Below, one piece after another: positions 43,134-52,159 of a DNA stretch of 64,000 nucleotides (the stretch's first letter is position 1; every line of letters starts with the position of its first letter). Position numbers and translations under genes: made by a program. Source of the stretch: Murimonas intestini. Its GTDB lineage: Bacteria; Bacillota; Clostridia; Lachnospirales; Lachnospiraceae. Below the pieces are notes generated by a model, which saw only the letters and a list, made by a program, of their open reading frames with translations, was not told where the DNA came from and did no database searches. The stretch is from positions 434,001-498,000 of the forward strand of contig QGGY01000001.1 in the NCBI GenBank assembly GCA_003148945.1, given 5' to 3'.

Positions 43134-43409
43134 ATGAGTTCGAAAAAAAAATCCATATATCAAAAACTTTCTGCGGCGTCCCAGCTGCCGAGGGATCTTA
43201 GTGACGGGGCCGTCCTGGTATCTGTCACAGGGCAGGAAGAAGTGTATGTAGAGAATTATAAGGGAATCATAGAATATACCAGCACCCGTTTGTGTCTGCA
43301 GACAAAACACTGTAAATTGGAAATCCAGGGGGAATGTCTGTGCATTACGTACTATACTGGAGATGAAATGAAGATTACGGGGCGTATCGAACAGATTAAC
43401 TATTTATAA
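43134..43409 (+). CDS. yqfC: sporulation protein YqfC
   Basis: 91 residues of the YabP/YqfC family, with LPRDLSDGAVLVSVTGQEEVYVENYKGIIEY and the ending GRIEQINYL. It is a small mother-cell sporulation protein under sigma-E in Bacillus, of unclear molecular role. It is followed 14 nt later by yqfD, the standard order. Upstream, ATATAT and, 14-15 nt later, CAATGATA loosely recall sigma-E boxes; I would not rely on this. Confidence 0.92.
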   Translation: MSSKKKSIYQKLSAASQLPRDLSDGAVLVSVTGQEEVYVENYKGIIEYTSTRLCLQTKHCKLEIQGECLCITYYTGDEMKITGRIEQINYL

Positions 43410-43423
43410 GCGGAGGGCTCTGT

Positions 43424-44656
43424 TTGGTAAAGCAAATTTTGCAGTATGGGAAGGGGCATGTGCGCATACGTGTTGAAGGGGGCTCCTATGAACGTTTCTT
43501 AAACCTCTGCGCCAACCACAATATTTACCTGTGGGATCTGATTCCTTCAGGAGATGCCTATGAAATGAACCTGTCGATAAAGGAATTCAGAGAGCTTAAG
43601 CCGCTTGCCCATAAGAGCAGGGTCAGGGTGCGTGTGGTGGAAAGATATGGACTTCCTTTTTTTCTGCATAGATACCGCAACAGAAAGCTTTTTTTTGCCG
43701 GGATAATGGCAGCCCTTGGAATCATCCTGTTCTTGTCCTGCTTCATCTGGGATATCCACGTGGAAGGGAATCTCCACGAGACGACAGAGGTCATCCTGGA
43801 GTATCTCCAGACAGAAGAGATAGGACATGGCACCTGGAAATCCGGAATTGACTGCAAGGCTCTGGCATCCAGCCTGAGAAAGCAGTTTGACGATTTTATA
43901 TGGGTATCTGTCAAAATCGACGGAACAAGGCTTCTGATCAATGTGCAGGAAAATACAGACCTTGCCCTGGAGGAAGACAGAGTATATGAGGACAGCGACC
44001 TCATTTCAAATGTTGACGGGACTATAGTCAAGATGGTGACCAGGTCAGGCGCTCCTGTGGCGGCGGCAGGAGATGAGATAAAAAAAGGTGATATGCTTGT
44101 GAGAGGGCGGCTGGAGATTTTAGACGATGGCGGAGAGGTGAGCGCCTACAGGTACTGTGCCGCAGATGCCGACATTTACGTAAAGACAGTGTACCACTAT
44201 AAAAGTGAGTTCCCGCTGGCGTACAAGGATAAGGTATATACAGGAAGCCAGCAGAATGGATATTTCTTTACTGCATTTGGAAAAAGGTTTACTTTCGCAC
44301 TGGGTACAGGGGCATATGAACTCAGAGATACAGTGACCAGGGAACATCAGGCACAGCTCTGGGAAAATTTTTTTCTTCCTGTTTCGTGGGGGAAAATCGA
44401 GGTGAAAGAGTACGAAAACCAGCAGAAAACCTACACAAATGAGGAGGCAGCGAAAAGGGCTGAGGATGAGCTTTCTTACTTTTTGAAAAAAATTCAGGAA
44501 AAAGGGGTTCAAATATTTGAAAATAATGTTAAAATAGAAACGAGCGCTAAGACCTGCAAGGCAGAGGGGGACATTTATCTGATTGAAAAAGCAGGAAAAA
44601 GAGTGGCAGCTGAACGGGCGGATGCGCCGCAGGAGAAAGGAACTGACGAAGAATGA
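43424..44656 (+). CDS. yqfD: sporulation protein YqfD
   Basis: 410 residues. The N-terminal part has GHVRIRVEGGSYERFLNLCANHNIYLWD. A single membrane segment near residues 88-108 (FFAGIMAALGIILFLSCFIW) is followed by a large extracytoplasmic or intermembrane domain with WVSVKIDGTRLLINVQE. This layout matches YqfD, a sigma-E-dependent mother-cell protein required for efficient sporulation. The start is TTG at 43424, six bases after GGAGGG. It overlaps phoH by ATGA, so the spore genes and the housekeeping RNA genes share a transcript, as in Bacillus. Confidence 0.92.
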   Translation: MVKQILQYGKGHVRIRVEGGSYERFLNLCANHNIYLWDLIPSGDAYEMNLSIKEFRELKPLAHKSRVRVRVVERYGLPFFLHRYRNRKLFFAGIMAALGIILFLSCFIWDIHVEGNLHETTEVILEYLQTEEIGHGTWKSGIDCKALASSLRKQFDDFIWVSVKIDGTRLLINVQENTDLALEEDRVYEDSDLISNVDGTIVKMVTRSGAPVAAAGDEIKKGDMLVRGRLEILDDGGEVSAYRYCAADADIYVKTVYHYKSEFPLAYKDKVYTGSQQNGYFFTAFGKRFTFALGTGAYELRDTVTREHQAQLWENFFLPVSWGKIEVKEYENQQKTYTNEEAAKRAEDELSYFLKKIQEKGVQIFENNVKIETSAKTCKAEGDIYLIEKAGKRVAAERADAPQEKGTDEE

Positions 44657-45687
44657 GCATCGTGGAGACAATCACAGCTGTTCCGGCGGAACATGAAAAA
44701 AATGTGTTCGGGCAGTTTGACGAGCATATCAAGAAGATAGAAAAGACTTTTAATGTAACTGTCATATCCAGAGACGGGGCGTTAAAGATCCTGGGGAATG
44801 AGACAGCAGCGGCAAAAGCAAAGAGTGTTTTTAACCAGCTCACAGAGCTTTCCAAAAGGGGCAATATTATTACACAGCAGAATGTAGACTATGCTATTTC
44901 TCTCTCCTTCGATGAAAAAGAGGAGAGCCTTATAGAGATTGACAAGGATTGTATATGCCATACGATTAACGGGAAACCGATCAAGCCCAAGACGCTGGGG
45001 CAGAAGCAGTATGTGGATGCCATCAGGGAAAAGATGATCGTATTCGGGATCGGTCCGGCGGGAACAGGAAAGACATATCTGGCTATGGCCATGGGGATAC
45101 AGGCATTTAAGAATGATGAGGTGAGCCGGATCATCCTGACCAGGCCAGCAATAGAGGCAGGGGAAAAACTGGGATTTCTGCCAGGGGATCTGCAGAGCAA
45201 GGTAGATCCGTACCTCCGGCCTCTTTATGACGCCCTTTATCAGATCATGGGGCCTGAGAATTACCTGAAGAATATGGAAAAGGGACTTATCGAGGTGGCG
45301 CCCCTTGCATATATGAGGGGAAGGACACTGGACAATGCCTTTATCATCCTGGATGAGGCACAGAATACTACCCCGGCCCAGATGAAGATGTTCTTAACAA
45401 GGATCGGATTTGGCTCCAAGGTGATCGTCACAGGCGACCTGACCCAGAAGGATCTGCCCTCAGATGTCCAGTCAGGACTGGATGTGGCAGTAAAAGTCCT
45501 TGGGAAGGTTGAAGAGGTGGGATTCTGCAATCTCACAAGTAAAGACGTAGTGCGCCATCCGCTTGTCCAGAAGATCGTCAAAGCATATGAGGAATTTGAG
45601 AAAAAGGCTGCAGCCAGGGACAAGACGTCCAGACAGGACAGGGGCCGCAGGGATATAAATGCCAGAAGACGCGGGGGAGGACATTAA
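44653..45687 (+). CDS. PhoH family ATPase (PhoH-like)
   Basis: 344 residues. A short N-terminal KH-like part (about 20-100) precedes the PhoH ATPase domain with Walker A GPAGTGKTYLAMAM (near 137) and Walker B FIILDEAQNTTPAQMK. The C-terminal tail is basic (RQDRGRRDINARRRGG). The family is linked to RNA metabolism and stress. It is almost always beside ybeY, as here, where the two genes overlap by one base. The precise activity is not settled; RNA helicase or nucleotide-dependent RNA remodelling is likely. Confidence 0.93.
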   Translation: MSIVETITAVPAEHEKNVFGQFDEHIKKIEKTFNVTVISRDGALKILGNETAAAKAKSVFNQLTELSKRGNIITQQNVDYAISLSFDEKEESLIEIDKDCICHTINGKPIKPKTLGQKQYVDAIREKMIVFGIGPAGTGKTYLAMAMGIQAFKNDEVSRIILTRPAIEAGEKLGFLPGDLQSKVDPYLRPLYDALYQIMGPENYLKNMEKGLIEVAPLAYMRGRTLDNAFIILDEAQNTTPAQMKMFLTRIGFGSKVIVTGDLTQKDLPSDVQSGLDVAVKVLGKVEEVGFCNLTSKDVVRHPLVQKIVKAYEEFEKKAAARDKTSRQDRGRRDINARRRGGGH

Positions 45688-46184
45688 TGACATTAGAATA
45701 CTCAGATGAACTTGGAATGGAGCTTCCCTTCGACGGGGAGGAGCTGGCCCGGACAGTGGCGGAAAAGGCACTGGATTATGAAGAGTGCCCGTATGAGACA
45801 GAGATCAGCCTGACTCTTGTTTCCGAGGAGGAAATACAAAAAATAAATAAAGAATTCAGGGATATAGACAGGCCTACTGATGTCCTGTCCTTCCCTATGC
45901 TTGAGTTTGAAGACCCGGGATATTTCAGAGAGCCGGAGGATATAGAGGATGACTGTTTTAATCCGGAGACTGGGGAACTGATGCTTGGGGATATCGTGAT
46001 ATCTACCAGGCGTGTCTATGAACAGGCCAAGAGCTATGGACATAGTGAATTGCGCGAGTTTGCTTTTCTGGTCGCCCACAGCATGCTCCATCTTATGGGA
46101 TATGACCATATGACGCCCGAAGAGGCGGAAGTGATGGAGAGGAAGCAGCGGGAGATACTGGAGCAGCTTGAAATAAACAGATGA
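45687..46184 (+). CDS. ybeY: endoribonuclease YbeY
   Basis: 165 residues. The zinc-binding motif is HSMLHLMGYDH with His131, His135 and His141. The motif NKEFRDIDRPTDVLSFPM precedes it. YbeY acts in 16S rRNA 3' end maturation and ribosome quality control. It shows an N-terminal extension, usual for Firmicutes. It starts at the last base of phoH. Confidence 0.95.
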   Translation: MTLEYSDELGMELPFDGEELARTVAEKALDYEECPYETEISLTLVSEEEIQKINKEFRDIDRPTDVLSFPMLEFEDPGYFREPEDIEDDCFNPETGELMLGDIVISTRRVYEQAKSYGHSELREFAFLVAHSMLHLMGYDHMTPEEAEVMERKQREILEQLEINR

Positions 46185-46198
46185 AAAGAGGAATGGAC

Positions 46199-47371
46199 AT
46201 GAAGAAATTGAAGGTTTTGCTGCTGTTAGCAGCTTCAGCTTCTGTACTCGCCCTGGCAGGATGCCAGAAAGAGGCTGATACGCCCACAGAGGCGAAGGTT
46301 AGTGAAGCGCCGGCAGGCACAGAGGGTGCCGCGCAGGTTAGCACAGGCGAGGTCATCAAGGGAACAGCCGTGACCCAGGAAAACGCAGAACAGCCTCAGA
46401 CAGATCCGGAAGGAATGACACGCAGCTATCTGACAGGAAAGCTGGTCAGCAGCGAGATTGGTTCCAAGCGTCCCGTTGCCATCATGCTCAACAATATAAT
46501 CGATGCGTGCCCCCAGGCTGGAATCTCCCAGGCAGATGTGGTCTATGAAGCTCCTGTAGAGGGGGGTATTACAAGGCTTATGGGAATCTTTGAAGATTAC
46601 TCCAATCTGGACAAGATAGGCTCAGTCAGAAGCTGCCGTAATTATTATGTGAAATATGCGGAAGAATTTGATGCTATCTACGTACATTACGGACAGGCTG
46701 CATATGCGGTAGACCTGTTGAATTCAGATGAGATCGACAACATAAGCGGACTGGAGTATCAGGAGGCCATGGGCAAGATCGACGGATATGCAGGAGAAGA
46801 TATCTTCTACCGCACAGATGACCGCCCTTCACCGCACAACTGCTATACCAGCGCGGAAGGGCTCAAGACAGCCATCGAGCGGAAAGAATATGATACTGAT
46901 TATGCAGAGGATTATAAAGGCCACTATAAATTCGCACAGGACGGACAGCGTTCTGACCTGGGCATTTACGGCGCAGAGAGCGCGGTAAAGATCATTCCGG
47001 GCTACGGCGTAAATGAGCCGTGGTTTGAGTACAACAGCGGCGACCAGAAATATTATCGCTTCCAGTATGATGACAAACAGATCGACCAGAATACGGATGA
47101 ACAGCTTTCCTACGATAATGTCATTGTCCAGTTTTCACCATGGGAGAAATATGATGACAACGGATACATTAATATTGACACTTTCTCAGGCGGCACAGGA
47201 TATTTCTTCACAGGCGGCAAGGTTGTACCTGTGACCTGGATCAAGGATGAGGGTACAGCAGGTGCTGTCCGTTATTACCTGCCTTCAGGCGACGAAATCG
47301 TATTAAACCAGGGCAAGACCTGGGTATGTATCGTGCTGGATACAGATAAGGACAGCTTTGTATACGAATAA
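46199..47371 (+). CDS. YerB-like lipoprotein, DUF3048
   Basis: 390 residues from the ATG at 46199, seven bases after a GAGG; ATG codons at 46181 and 46193 are alternatives. It has a signal peptide with the lipobox LALAGC, so it is an exported lipoprotein. A Thr/Glu/Ala-rich spacer is followed by the DUF3048 domain: RPVAIMLNNIIDACPQAGISQADVVYEAPVEGGITRLMGIF, then SVRSCRNYYVKYAEEFDAIYVHYG and a C-terminal lobe. Family members are of unknown function. It overlaps or nearly touches ybeY, so it is probably part of that transcript. A palindrome lies 20 nt after its stop. Confidence 0.9.
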   Translation: MKKLKVLLLLAASASVLALAGCQKEADTPTEAKVSEAPAGTEGAAQVSTGEVIKGTAVTQENAEQPQTDPEGMTRSYLTGKLVSSEIGSKRPVAIMLNNIIDACPQAGISQADVVYEAPVEGGITRLMGIFEDYSNLDKIGSVRSCRNYYVKYAEEFDAIYVHYGQAAYAVDLLNSDEIDNISGLEYQEAMGKIDGYAGEDIFYRTDDRPSPHNCYTSAEGLKTAIERKEYDTDYAEDYKGHYKFAQDGQRSDLGIYGAESAVKIIPGYGVNEPWFEYNSGDQKYYRFQYDDKQIDQNTDEQLSYDNVIVQFSPWEKYDDNGYINIDTFSGGTGYFFTGGKVVPVTWIKDEGTAGAVRYYLPSGDEIVLNQGKTWVCIVLDTDKDSFVYE

Positions 47372-47390
47372 AAAATAGTAATGATACATG

Positions 47391-47418
47391 TAACTGTTCA
47401 GCAGGTACTGAACAGTTA
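47391..47418. repeat. perfect hairpin TAACTGTTCAG...CTGAACAGTTA
   Basis: The exact 11-bp arms TAACTGTTCAG and CTGAACAGTTA are separated by a 6-nt loop, after the YerB-like gene. There is no T run. It shares the AACTGTTC/GAACAGTT words with the dispersed GTTACTG...CAGTAAC elements and may be a relative. Confidence 0.55.
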
Positions 47419-47440
47419 TAAAGGATGAATGAGGTATAGC

Positions 47441-49090
47441 GTGGGAAAAACAAAGAAAAGCAAATCCAATTATTTAGTGCAGGGGACGATCCTGGTGATC
47501 GCCTCCTTCTTGGCCAGATTTATTGGGCTGGTCTACAGGATTCCCCTGACCAATATACTGGGTGATGAAGGAAATGCATATTACTCTACAGCGAATGAGA
47601 TATACTCTATTCTGCTTATGATATCTTCCTTCAGCCTTCCGCTGGCAGTGTCAAAGCTGGTATCGGAACGGCTCCATATGGGACAGGTGAAGAATGCACA
47701 TAAGGTCTTCAGGTGCTCTATTAAGTTTGCGTGTCTGGCAGGAGGGATCATTTCCGTCCTGACCTTTGCATGTGCAGGCCTGATCACCAAGTACCTGATG
47801 AGCTATGAGCTTGCGGTCTATGCACTGCGTGTGCTCTCACCGGCTATCTTTATATTCGCCATCGCTGGTGCCTTCAGGGGATATTTTCAGGGCCATGAGA
47901 CCATGGTCCCTACAGCCACATCCCAGGTGATAGAGCAGATAGTGAATGCAGTAATCACTGTCATCGGCGCCGGGATAATGATGAATTACGGTATCCAGCT
48001 GGGAAAAGAACAGTCGAATTCTTCACTGGGGCCTGCTTTTGGCGCAGCAGGAGGCACCTTCGGTACTGTGGTCAGCGTGACGGTAGCGCTTGTTTTTCTG
48101 GTGTTTATTTATATTTCATACCGCAGGAACCTTGTGCGTTTATCACGCAGGGACACTACAAAACGTCTGGAATCAGATAAGGCCATCTATCGCGCGCTCC
48201 TGCTGACTATTATTCCGGTAGTACTCAGCACGGTTGTCTATAATATCGGATCTGTCCTGGATCAGGGAGTATTTAATAAAGTCCTGGCAGGGCAGGGATA
48301 TACAGCTAAACAGTACGGTACGATCTGGGGAATCTACAGCGGAAAATTCAGGGTACTGATGAATGTACCGCTTGCGATCGCCTCCTGTCTGGGGCCTTCA
48401 GTAGTGCCGAGCCTGTCTGCTGATATGATGGACAGGAACTTTAAGGGGGCAGGAGAAAAGGTCCGGAATTCTATCAGGTATACTATGGTGATCACGATTC
48501 CGTGTGCCGTGGGCATGGCTGCGCTTGCTTCGCCCATCATGCAGCTGCTTTTCGGAGATGACAGGGCGCTTACAGCCGGGATTCTGCAGTCAGGGGCACT
48601 TATGATCGTGCTCTTTGCCCTCTCTACCCTGACAACAAGTATTCTGCAGGGAATAGGGGAAATGCAGACCCCGCTTGTCAATTCAGGTATAGCGCTGGGA
48701 CTCCATCTTGTAGTTCTGTATGTTCTTTTAAAGGTATTTGTACTTAATATATATTCTGTTGTGTATGCAAATATTATTTTTGCACTGATAATCTGTCTTT
48801 TGAACGCGGCGGCGATCAGGAAGCATCTAAGATACAGGCAGGAGATCAAGCGGACATTTATAGTGCCGCTCATCTGTTCAGGTATCATGGGGCTGGTGGC
48901 ATGGGGTGTATATTCTCTGTTCCATCTCTTTGCAGGAAATGCCATACCGACATTTCTGGGGATCCTGGCAGGAGTGGTTGTTTACGGCGTGCTGCTTGTC
49001 AAGCTGCGCGGTGTCACTGAGAAAGAACTGCTTCGTATGCCTAAGGGTCAGCTGATGGTTGATCTGCTCAGAAGATGCAGGGTTTTGTAG
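47441..49090 (+). CDS. polysaccharide biosynthesis / lipid II flippase, SpoVB-MurJ (MVF) superfamily
   Basis: 549 residues and about 14 membrane segments. The N-terminal IASFLARFIGLVYRIPLTNILGDEGNAYYSTANEIYSILL is the SpoVB/YtgP signature. FRGYFQGHETMVPTATSQVIEQIVNA follows. These MOP-superfamily flippases move lipid-linked wall precursors and some act in cortex formation. I chose the GTG at 47441 with GAGG 6 nt upstream; an ATG at 47429 is equally possible and adds four residues. Whether it is the sporulation SpoVB or the general flippase YtgP cannot be told, although sporulation genes are close. Confidence 0.88.
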   Translation: MGKTKKSKSNYLVQGTILVIASFLARFIGLVYRIPLTNILGDEGNAYYSTANEIYSILLMISSFSLPLAVSKLVSERLHMGQVKNAHKVFRCSIKFACLAGGIISVLTFACAGLITKYLMSYELAVYALRVLSPAIFIFAIAGAFRGYFQGHETMVPTATSQVIEQIVNAVITVIGAGIMMNYGIQLGKEQSNSSLGPAFGAAGGTFGTVVSVTVALVFLVFIYISYRRNLVRLSRRDTTKRLESDKAIYRALLLTIIPVVLSTVVYNIGSVLDQGVFNKVLAGQGYTAKQYGTIWGIYSGKFRVLMNVPLAIASCLGPSVVPSLSADMMDRNFKGAGEKVRNSIRYTMVITIPCAVGMAALASPIMQLLFGDDRALTAGILQSGALMIVLFALSTLTTSILQGIGEMQTPLVNSGIALGLHLVVLYVLLKVFVLNIYSVVYANIIFALIICLLNAAAIRKHLRYRQEIKRTFIVPLICSGIMGLVAWGVYSLFHLFAGNAIPTFLGILAGVVVYGVLLVKLRGVTEKELLRMPKGQLMVDLLRRCRVL

Positions 49091-49091
49091 A

Positions 49092-49931
49092 ATGATGGAA
49101 AAGAAACCGATAAAGAGAGCGGCTGTGCTCCATGATATGTGCAGTGTGGGCAGGGCCGCCATGACAAATATCCTCCCTGTCCTCTCAGTGATGGGCGTGG
49201 AGGCATGTCCCGTACCAACTATGCTGCTTTCTACCCACACAGGAGGATATGGCCGTCCGGTCATGTGCCCTGTGCCTGAGTTTCCAAGGGAGTGTGCATC
49301 ACACCTGAAAAGCCAGGGCATCAAATTTGATGCCCTGTTTGTGGGATATATGGGAAATGCGCAGGTGACTGACAGTGTTTTAGGCTTCATGAGCACTTAC
49401 AGTGATGCCAAGGTGATCTTTGATCCTATCATGGCTGACAATGGCCGGTATTACCAGAACTTTGGCGAGAGCTATAAAAGGCAGCTGCAGAAGCTCCTGA
49501 AATACAGTGATATCATAACTCCTAATTTCACGGAGAGCTGTTTCCTGGCAGACGAGCCATATACGGACAGGTGCGGACAAAGTGAACTCCTTTCTGTCTG
49601 CAGGCGGCTTGAGGAGCTGGGCAGCAGGCGTATTGTCATAACAAGTGTCCCGCTGGAGGGCTGCAGCCTGGGTATAGCAGTTTATGAGGAGGGTGAGCTT
49701 GAGATATTTCCCAAAGAGCCGGCCGGCAGATTTTATCACGGCACTGGTGACCTTTTTGCAGCTGTACTGCTTGGAAGGATACTCCAGGGCAGGGCTCTTG
49801 TCCCGGCGGCGCTATCCGCCCATGAGTTTGTGAGTCTGTGCATCAGGAAAAGTGACGAATACGATTATGATATCAGAGAAGGCATCCTTCTGGAGCCCTG
49901 TCTTAAGTATCTGATGCAGGAAATATTGTAA
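49092..49931 (+). CDS. pyridoxal/pyridoxamine kinase-like PfkB-family kinase
   Basis: 279 residues of the ribokinase-like fold. VLHDMCSVGRAAMTNILPVLSVMGVEACPVPTMLLSTHTGGYG is the PdxY/PdxK start. KVIFDPIMADNGRYY and the C-terminal anion-hole motif FYHGTGDLFAAVLLGRIL support it. It should phosphorylate pyridoxal or pyridoxamine for PLP salvage, relevant to the PLP enzymes Alr and YnbB in this window. Clostridial versions annotated as pyridoxamine kinase look alike. The start follows the flippase stop by one base. A hydroxymethylpyrimidine kinase role is the main alternative. Confidence 0.85.
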   Translation: MMEKKPIKRAAVLHDMCSVGRAAMTNILPVLSVMGVEACPVPTMLLSTHTGGYGRPVMCPVPEFPRECASHLKSQGIKFDALFVGYMGNAQVTDSVLGFMSTYSDAKVIFDPIMADNGRYYQNFGESYKRQLQKLLKYSDIITPNFTESCFLADEPYTDRCGQSELLSVCRRLEELGSRRIVITSVPLEGCSLGIAVYEEGELEIFPKEPAGRFYHGTGDLFAAVLLGRILQGRALVPAALSAHEFVSLCIRKSDEYDYDIREGILLEPCLKYLMQEIL

Positions 49932-50001
49932 AGAATGAGAATTAACAGCTGGAATAAATAGCCGGATGTTTGCCGATACTACTTTAAAAGGAGTGACTGC
50001 C

Positions 50002-50397
50002 ATGAAATATAAAGTAGGTATCGGCATTTTTGCTGCCATAATGATGGTCTGCCTTTGCTATATGGGAAGCTATCAGTACTTTTATGGAAAAAAAGAGGAG
50101 TCCGGCCGGCAGATGAGCGGTGAGCTGCAGGCAGAACCTGCAAATGCCGGACAGGGGAGCCGCATTGGGGAACAGGTAAATAAGGGGAATGGGTATCCAT
50201 TTTACGTGAAGCTGGAGAACGGGCTTGTTGCCATATACGAAGAAGATAAAAAGACAGTTTTTGAATATACGGATATCCCTCTGCATCATCTGAATGAACA
50301 GCTTGAGCGGGAGCTGGAAAACGGGAAATACATCTATGGTGTACGGGCGCTTTACGATTTTCTGGAAAATTACGCGGATGAAGAAAAAAATCATTGA
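50002..50397 (+). CDS. membrane-anchored BofC-like protein
   Basis: 131 residues from the ATG at 50002, eight bases after AAGGAG. An N-terminal membrane anchor (VGIGIFAAIMMVCLCYMGSYQYF) is followed by a charged spacer and a C-terminal domain, YPFYVKLENGLVAIYEEDKKTVFEYTDI ... GKYIYGVRALYDFLENY. That domain resembles the C-terminal domain of BofC, which in Bacillus delays sigma-K activation from the forespore side by inhibiting SpoIVB. The similarity is by pattern, and the full BofC N-domain is missing, so a broader YvrJ-like or unknown small protein remains possible. It sits between pyridoxal kinase and proB. Confidence 0.6.
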   Translation: MKYKVGIGIFAAIMMVCLCYMGSYQYFYGKKEESGRQMSGELQAEPANAGQGSRIGEQVNKGNGYPFYVKLENGLVAIYEEDKKTVFEYTDIPLHHLNEQLERELENGKYIYGVRALYDFLENYADEEKNH

Positions 50398-50481
50398 AGC
50401 CGGTTGCAAAAGTCGGGGAAAATGTGTAAGATAGAAAAAGAAATTCCGTGTGATCCGCGTAATATGAGGAGGAAGAAAAAA

Positions 50482-51330
50482 GTGGACTTAAGAGAAAGAC
50501 TGAAGGATAAAAAAAGGATTGTCATAAAGGTTGGTTCATCTTCTCTGACACATGAAGAGACAGGGGCTATTAATCTCACAAAGCTGGAGATACTTGTCAG
50601 AGAGATATCTGATCTGAAAAATACAGGCAAGGACGTGATTCTGGTATCGTCCGGAGCTATTGCGGTGGGAAGGCAGGCAGCAGGCCTTTCAAAAAAGCCG
50701 GATCAGATAGCCGAGAAACAGGCCTGCGCTGCGATCGGCCAGGCAAAGCTCATGATGCTGTATCAGAAGCTTTTTTCTGAATACGGACAGGTGGGCGCAC
50801 AGATACTGATGACAAAGAAAACTATGCTGGATAATCTAAGCCGTGTCAATGCACTTAATACATTCCAGGCACTGATGGCTCTGGGGGCTGTTCCTATTGT
50901 AAATGAAAATGACACGATTTCCACCTTTGAGATGCGGTTTGGCGACAATGATACACTTTCTGCCATTGTTGCAGCTCTTGTGGATGCGGATCTGCTGATC
51001 CTCCTCTCAGACATAGACGGCCTTTTTACAGATGATCCGAACAAAAATCCTGACGCAGGGTTTATCAGTGTGGTGGACCATGTGGATGACCAGCTGATGG
51101 AGATGGGAAAAGGGAGCACGGGAAGCAGTGTCGGCACAGGCGGAATGGCGACGAAGCTGGCGGCAGCCAAGATTGCCACGTCAGCCGGAGCAGACATGAT
51201 AATAGCCAACGGCTCTGATTTCCACATCATACATAAGCTTGTGCAGGGCAGGGACTTTGGAACGATCTTTGCCGCCCAGCCGGATGAAGATTTCTATCTG
51301 ATCGATTATCTGGAAAAACTGACAGACTGA
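50482..51330 (+). CDS. proB: glutamate 5-kinase
   Basis: 282 residues from a GTG at 50482 with AGGAGG about 10 nt upstream; the frame is open to 50404. It has the amino-acid kinase start IVIKVGSSSLT, VSSGAIAVGRQ, FGDNDTLSAIVA and GTGGMATKLAAAKIA. It phosphorylates L-glutamate, the first step of proline synthesis. The C-terminal PUA domain of E. coli ProB is absent, giving the short form common in clostridia. It forms an operon with DUF896, the cyclo-ligase and proA. Confidence 0.95.
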   Translation: MDLRERLKDKKRIVIKVGSSSLTHEETGAINLTKLEILVREISDLKNTGKDVILVSSGAIAVGRQAAGLSKKPDQIAEKQACAAIGQAKLMMLYQKLFSEYGQVGAQILMTKKTMLDNLSRVNALNTFQALMALGAVPIVNENDTISTFEMRFGDNDTLSAIVAALVDADLLILLSDIDGLFTDDPNKNPDAGFISVVDHVDDQLMEMGKGSTGSSVGTGGMATKLAAAKIATSAGADMIIANGSDFHIIHKLVQGRDFGTIFAAQPDEDFYLIDYLEKLTD

Positions 51331-51354
51331 CAAAAACCAAAAAGGAGAAATATT

Positions 51355-51573
51355 ATGGACGAACTGCAGATACAGAGAATTAATGAGCTGGCCCGGAAAT
51401 CAAAAGCGGAAGGGCTGACAACAGCCGAGAAGGAAGAACAGGCGTCTCTGCGCAGAGAATATATTGAGGCTATCCGTATGAACCTGCGTGGACAGCTGAA
51501 TAACATAGATGTAAAGGAAGAGGACGGCTCTATCACAAATCTGGGTGAGAAATATGGAAATAAAGGCAACTAA
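51355..51573 (+). CDS. DUF896 (UPF0291, YnzC-like) protein
   Basis: 72 residues: MDELQIQRINELARKSKAEGLT, then EKEEQASLRREYIEA and a Gly-Lys end. This is the complete DUF896 signature of small helical-hairpin proteins, in Bacillus linked to the SOS regulon. Its molecular function is unknown. AAGGAG lies 9 nt before the ATG. It overlaps the start of the next gene by 20 nt, which implies coupled translation. Placement inside a proline operon is a detail I cannot explain. Confidence 0.92.
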   Translation: MDELQIQRINELARKSKAEGLTTAEKEEQASLRREYIEAIRMNLRGQLNNIDVKEEDGSITNLGEKYGNKGN

Positions 51574-52126
51574 GAAGGAAATAAGGAATCTTATATTTGA
51601 AAAGAGAAAAGAATGCAGCCAGGAAGAGATAGAAGAAAAGAGTTTGGAAATCGCCAGGAAGATATCTGAACTTCCTGAATTCAGAGAGGCCGACTGTATC
51701 TACGCATATATGGACTGCAAAGGAGAGGCCTCCACGAAGGAAATATTAAAGAGAGCGTGGGAGCTGGGAAAACGGACTGCAGTCCCAAAGGTAACAGGTG
51801 AGGATCTTATTTTTTATTATATTGAATCCTTTGATGATACGAAGCCAGGCTATTTTCAGGTACCGGAGCCGGTGACAGGGAAAGAGGCCTGGGAGGAAGA
51901 TGCCTTTCTGATCGTTCCGGGGGTGGCTTTTGATGCCATGTGCCGACGGTGCGGCTATGGAAAGGGATTTTATGACAGATATCTGAGTTTACATACTGGC
52001 CATAAGACAGCGGCTGTTGCTCTTGATTTTCAGATAGTGGAGGAAGTTCCGGCAGATCCTCACGATATATGCCCGCAGATGGTTGTGACACCCAGTCATA
52101 TTTATCTAATGCCGGAACGTTCTTGA
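51554..52126 (+). CDS. 5-formyltetrahydrofolate cyclo-ligase
   Basis: 190 residues. KATKKEIRNLIFEKRKE is the N-terminal helix, and CRRCGYGKGFYDRYL is the ATP/folate-binding motif of the family, with VPGVAFD before it. It converts 5-formyl-THF to 5,10-methenyl-THF using ATP. The ATG at 51554 overlaps the DUF896 gene. A GTG at 51545 is another start. It is part of the proB-to-proA run. Confidence 0.94.
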   Translation: MEIKATKKEIRNLIFEKRKECSQEEIEEKSLEIARKISELPEFREADCIYAYMDCKGEASTKEILKRAWELGKRTAVPKVTGEDLIFYYIESFDDTKPGYFQVPEPVTGKEAWEEDAFLIVPGVAFDAMCRRCGYGKGFYDRYLSLHTGHKTAAVALDFQIVEEVPADPHDICPQMVVTPSHIYLMPERS

Positions 52127-52159
52127 AAATTTCGGCACGAAATTAGGGAGGAAACATGT

